From contig NZ_CP031395.1 in NCBI RefSeq assembly GCF_004328645.1, forward strand, positions 2,133,501 through 2,197,500: DNA of 64,000 nt, in the 5' to 3' direction. The notes beneath the pieces were generated by a model. That model searched no databases and was not told the DNA's origin. It saw nothing but the letters and a program-made list of their open reading frames with translations. The translations under genes were made by a program, and so were the position numbers. The DNA is from Hylemonella gracilis (GTDB taxonomy: Bacteria; Pseudomonadota; Gammaproteobacteria; Burkholderiales; Burkholderiaceae_C). Positions 63,968 through 64,000 of the stretch are shown piece by piece; position 1 is the first letter of the stretch, and each line of letters opens with the position of its first letter.

Positions 63968-64000
63968 TTATCGTTCGAGCTCCGCGTCGGACAGGGTCCG
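63968..64000 (-). CDS. C-terminal end of a Trm112-like protein, cut by the window edge
   Basis: The minus strand reads RTLSDAELER followed by TAA at 63968-63970, without a start in the window. Gene order around kdsB in this family, with a Trm112-like zinc protein upstream, and the similar acidic ending of such proteins suggest this identity. Only 10 residues are visible, so it is a position-based call. Confidence 0.5.
   Translation of the reverse strand, partial: RTLSDAELER

Overview
This 64 kb window looks like chromosomal DNA of a GC-rich betaproteobacterium, most likely family Comamonadaceae (order Burkholderiales). The evidence is the tRNA-Leu–tig–clpP–clpX–lon block, the Trm112–kdsB–adk order, an H-NS protein of the short Burkholderiales type, several branched-chain-amino-acid-type ABC operons and Comamonadaceae-style intergenic repeats. 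The assignment is inferred from gene content; no ribosomal RNA is present. I see no CRISPR array, insertion sequence or prophage.

Region 1 (1-10.3 kb, minus strand) is the most distinctive part. A MerR-family regulator with a cobalamin-binding domain carries the CarH/LitR photoreceptor motifs (W-x9-E-H and E-x-H-x-x-G). It heads a tightly packed run of nine genes: a Cfa-like methyltransferase, DUF2878 and DUF1295 membrane proteins, a secreted DUF6134-like protein, a lipocalin lipoprotein, a fatty-acid desaturase, a flavin amine oxidase, DUF1365 and a cyclopropane-fatty-acid synthase. Most neighbours overlap by 1-8 bases. Upstream lie 11-bp-spaced nTnTACAn direct repeats, which match the known CarH operator pattern. 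The likely reading is a light/B12-controlled membrane-lipid remodelling operon used against photo-oxidative stress. A chemotaxis receptor follows and is cut by the window edge.

Region 2 (10.5-37.4 kb) holds hslR and two LIV-type ABC transporter operons. The first (11.2-17.1 kb) ends with an alpha/beta hydrolase. The second (27.8-34.3 kb) lies next to an AraC/FeaR-like regulator and ends with an aldehyde dehydrogenase. Between and around them are a siderophore-interacting-type flavoprotein, a GST, hemH with a decayed HepT-like toxin remnant behind it, a penicillin-acylase-family hydrolase, hpnE and hpnD, a chemotaxis receptor, an SDR/LysR divergent pair, and hpnC some 12 kb away from hpnDE. 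One permease and one ATPase of these ABC operons carry single-base frameshifts.

Region 3 (37.4-50.9 kb) holds an RND efflux pair behind a TetR-type palindrome, tRNA-Leu, the protein quality-control genes tig, clpP, clpX and lon, a tRNA cluster (Gly, Cys, Gly, Leu), a conserved acidic protein and an HD-GYP cyclic-di-GMP phosphodiesterase candidate.

Region 4 (50.9-64 kb) holds a glutathione-dependent oxidoreductase and an acyl-CoA catabolic cluster: 3-hydroxyacyl-CoA dehydrogenase, enoyl-CoA hydratase, Crp/Fnr regulator, APH-type kinase and acyl-CoA dehydrogenase. The kinase/dehydrogenase pair resembles 4-hydroxyacyl-CoA catabolism (LvaA/LvaC, ACAD10/11). After these come a D-2-hydroxyacid dehydrogenase, lexA with its SOS boxes and a small co-transcribed ORF, an asparaginase, small envelope proteins, an H-NS-like protein, adk, kdsB and the tail of a Trm112-like gene.

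The acyl-CoA dehydrogenase is a third gene with a single-base deletion frameshift. All three look like a lost G/C, so sequence error must be ruled out before calling them pseudogenes.
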